The translations under genes were made by a program, and so were the position numbers. From NCBI RefSeq assembly GCF_047607725.1, contig NZ_JBLKSS010000048.1, positions 1 to 15,614 on the forward strand: a stretch of DNA of 15,614 nucleotides, given 5' to 3'. The notes below the pieces were generated by a model that saw nothing but the letters and a program-made list of their open reading frames with translations, was not told where the DNA came from and did no database searches. The DNA is from JBLKSS01 sp047607725 (lineage in GTDB: Bacteria; Pseudomonadota; Gammaproteobacteria; Enterobacterales; Enterobacteriaceae). Shown in pieces: positions 15,474 through 15,614 of this stretch (the first letter of the stretch is position 1; the number at the start of each line of letters is the position of its first letter).

Positions 15474-15614
15474 TGCAGATTCCGACGTATCCGATTATCT
15501 GTTCCGGCGACATCCGATCAGTTATTCCGATATTTTCCGATCACCCATTCCAGTGATATTCGATCACGTGTTCGCTCATCTTCTGACTCAGTTTTAGTCT
15601 ATTTTTCCTGTGCT
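15474..15614 (-). mobile_element. 3' end of IS21-family insertion sequence (right copy, inverted)
   Basis: This is the reverse complement of 225-365 with two differences. It includes the four 23-bp terminal repeats and, at 15594-15614, the last six codons and TAA of istB on the minus strand. It interrupts hofB. The element's body continues beyond the window. Its 3' end faces the 3' end of the left copy, so the 15.1 kb between them is flanked by inverted IS copies. Confidence 0.9.

Noticed and set aside
1..15614. tRNA, rRNA or CRISPR array
   Set aside because: No cloverleaf or rRNA motif was recognised. The only regular repeats are the IS21 terminal units, which have no variable spacers.

Overview
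The window looks like a piece of a Sodalis-type insect symbiont (Enterobacterales) chromosome in active decay. The right third has the enterobacterial order ampE-ampD / nadC-ppdD-hofB, closely matching E. coli at the protein level. Almost every gene carries single-base indels in A/T runs, nonsense codons, deletions or an insertion sequence (IS) insertion. Two near-identical 3' ends of one IS21-family element sit at the window edges in inverted orientation. That mix of GC-rich housekeeping genes, fresh pseudogenes and IS expansion fits a recently host-restricted Sodalis lineage such as the Sodalis pierantonius type. The species is an inference; no search was run.

Layout. 1-365: 3' end of an IS21-family element (end of istB plus four 23-bp terminal repeats), inserted in a short-chain dehydrogenase gene just after its YxxxK motif. 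366-6733 (all minus strand): two eroded sugar-acid catabolic units. One is MFS transporter 1 - enolase-superfamily dehydratase 1 - short-chain dehydrogenase (tightly packed, operon-like). The other is enolase-superfamily dehydratase 2 followed by an ACS-type MFS transporter. Candidate operators and a CRP-type promoter are visible upstream. 7288-7695: truncated yedK (SRAP domain).

7696-11925: an AT-rich, foreign-looking island with two effector-like genes. The first is a large degraded toxin/effector ending in an M91 (NleD/HopH1-like) zinc-protease domain with HEMLH. The second is a leucine-rich-repeat protein that aligns with the N-terminal half of IpaH/SspH E3-ligase effectors but stops exactly where the ligase domain should begin. 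A 34-bp near-perfect palindrome lies at the upstream edge.

12142-15473: ampE (intact), ampD (frameshifted, so its frame runs into ampE), nadC (frameshift plus a 41-codon in-frame deletion of the active site), ppdD prepilin (intact) and hofB (short N-terminus, then cut by the second IS21 copy before Walker A). 15474-15614: that IS copy's 3' end.

Only ampE and ppdD look fully intact. The LRR gene may still give a shorter product from an internal start, and the M91 domain keeps a long open frame. The biology shown is loss of sugar-acid catabolism, AmpD peptidoglycan recycling, de novo NAD synthesis and type IV pilus assembly, alongside relics of host-directed effectors.
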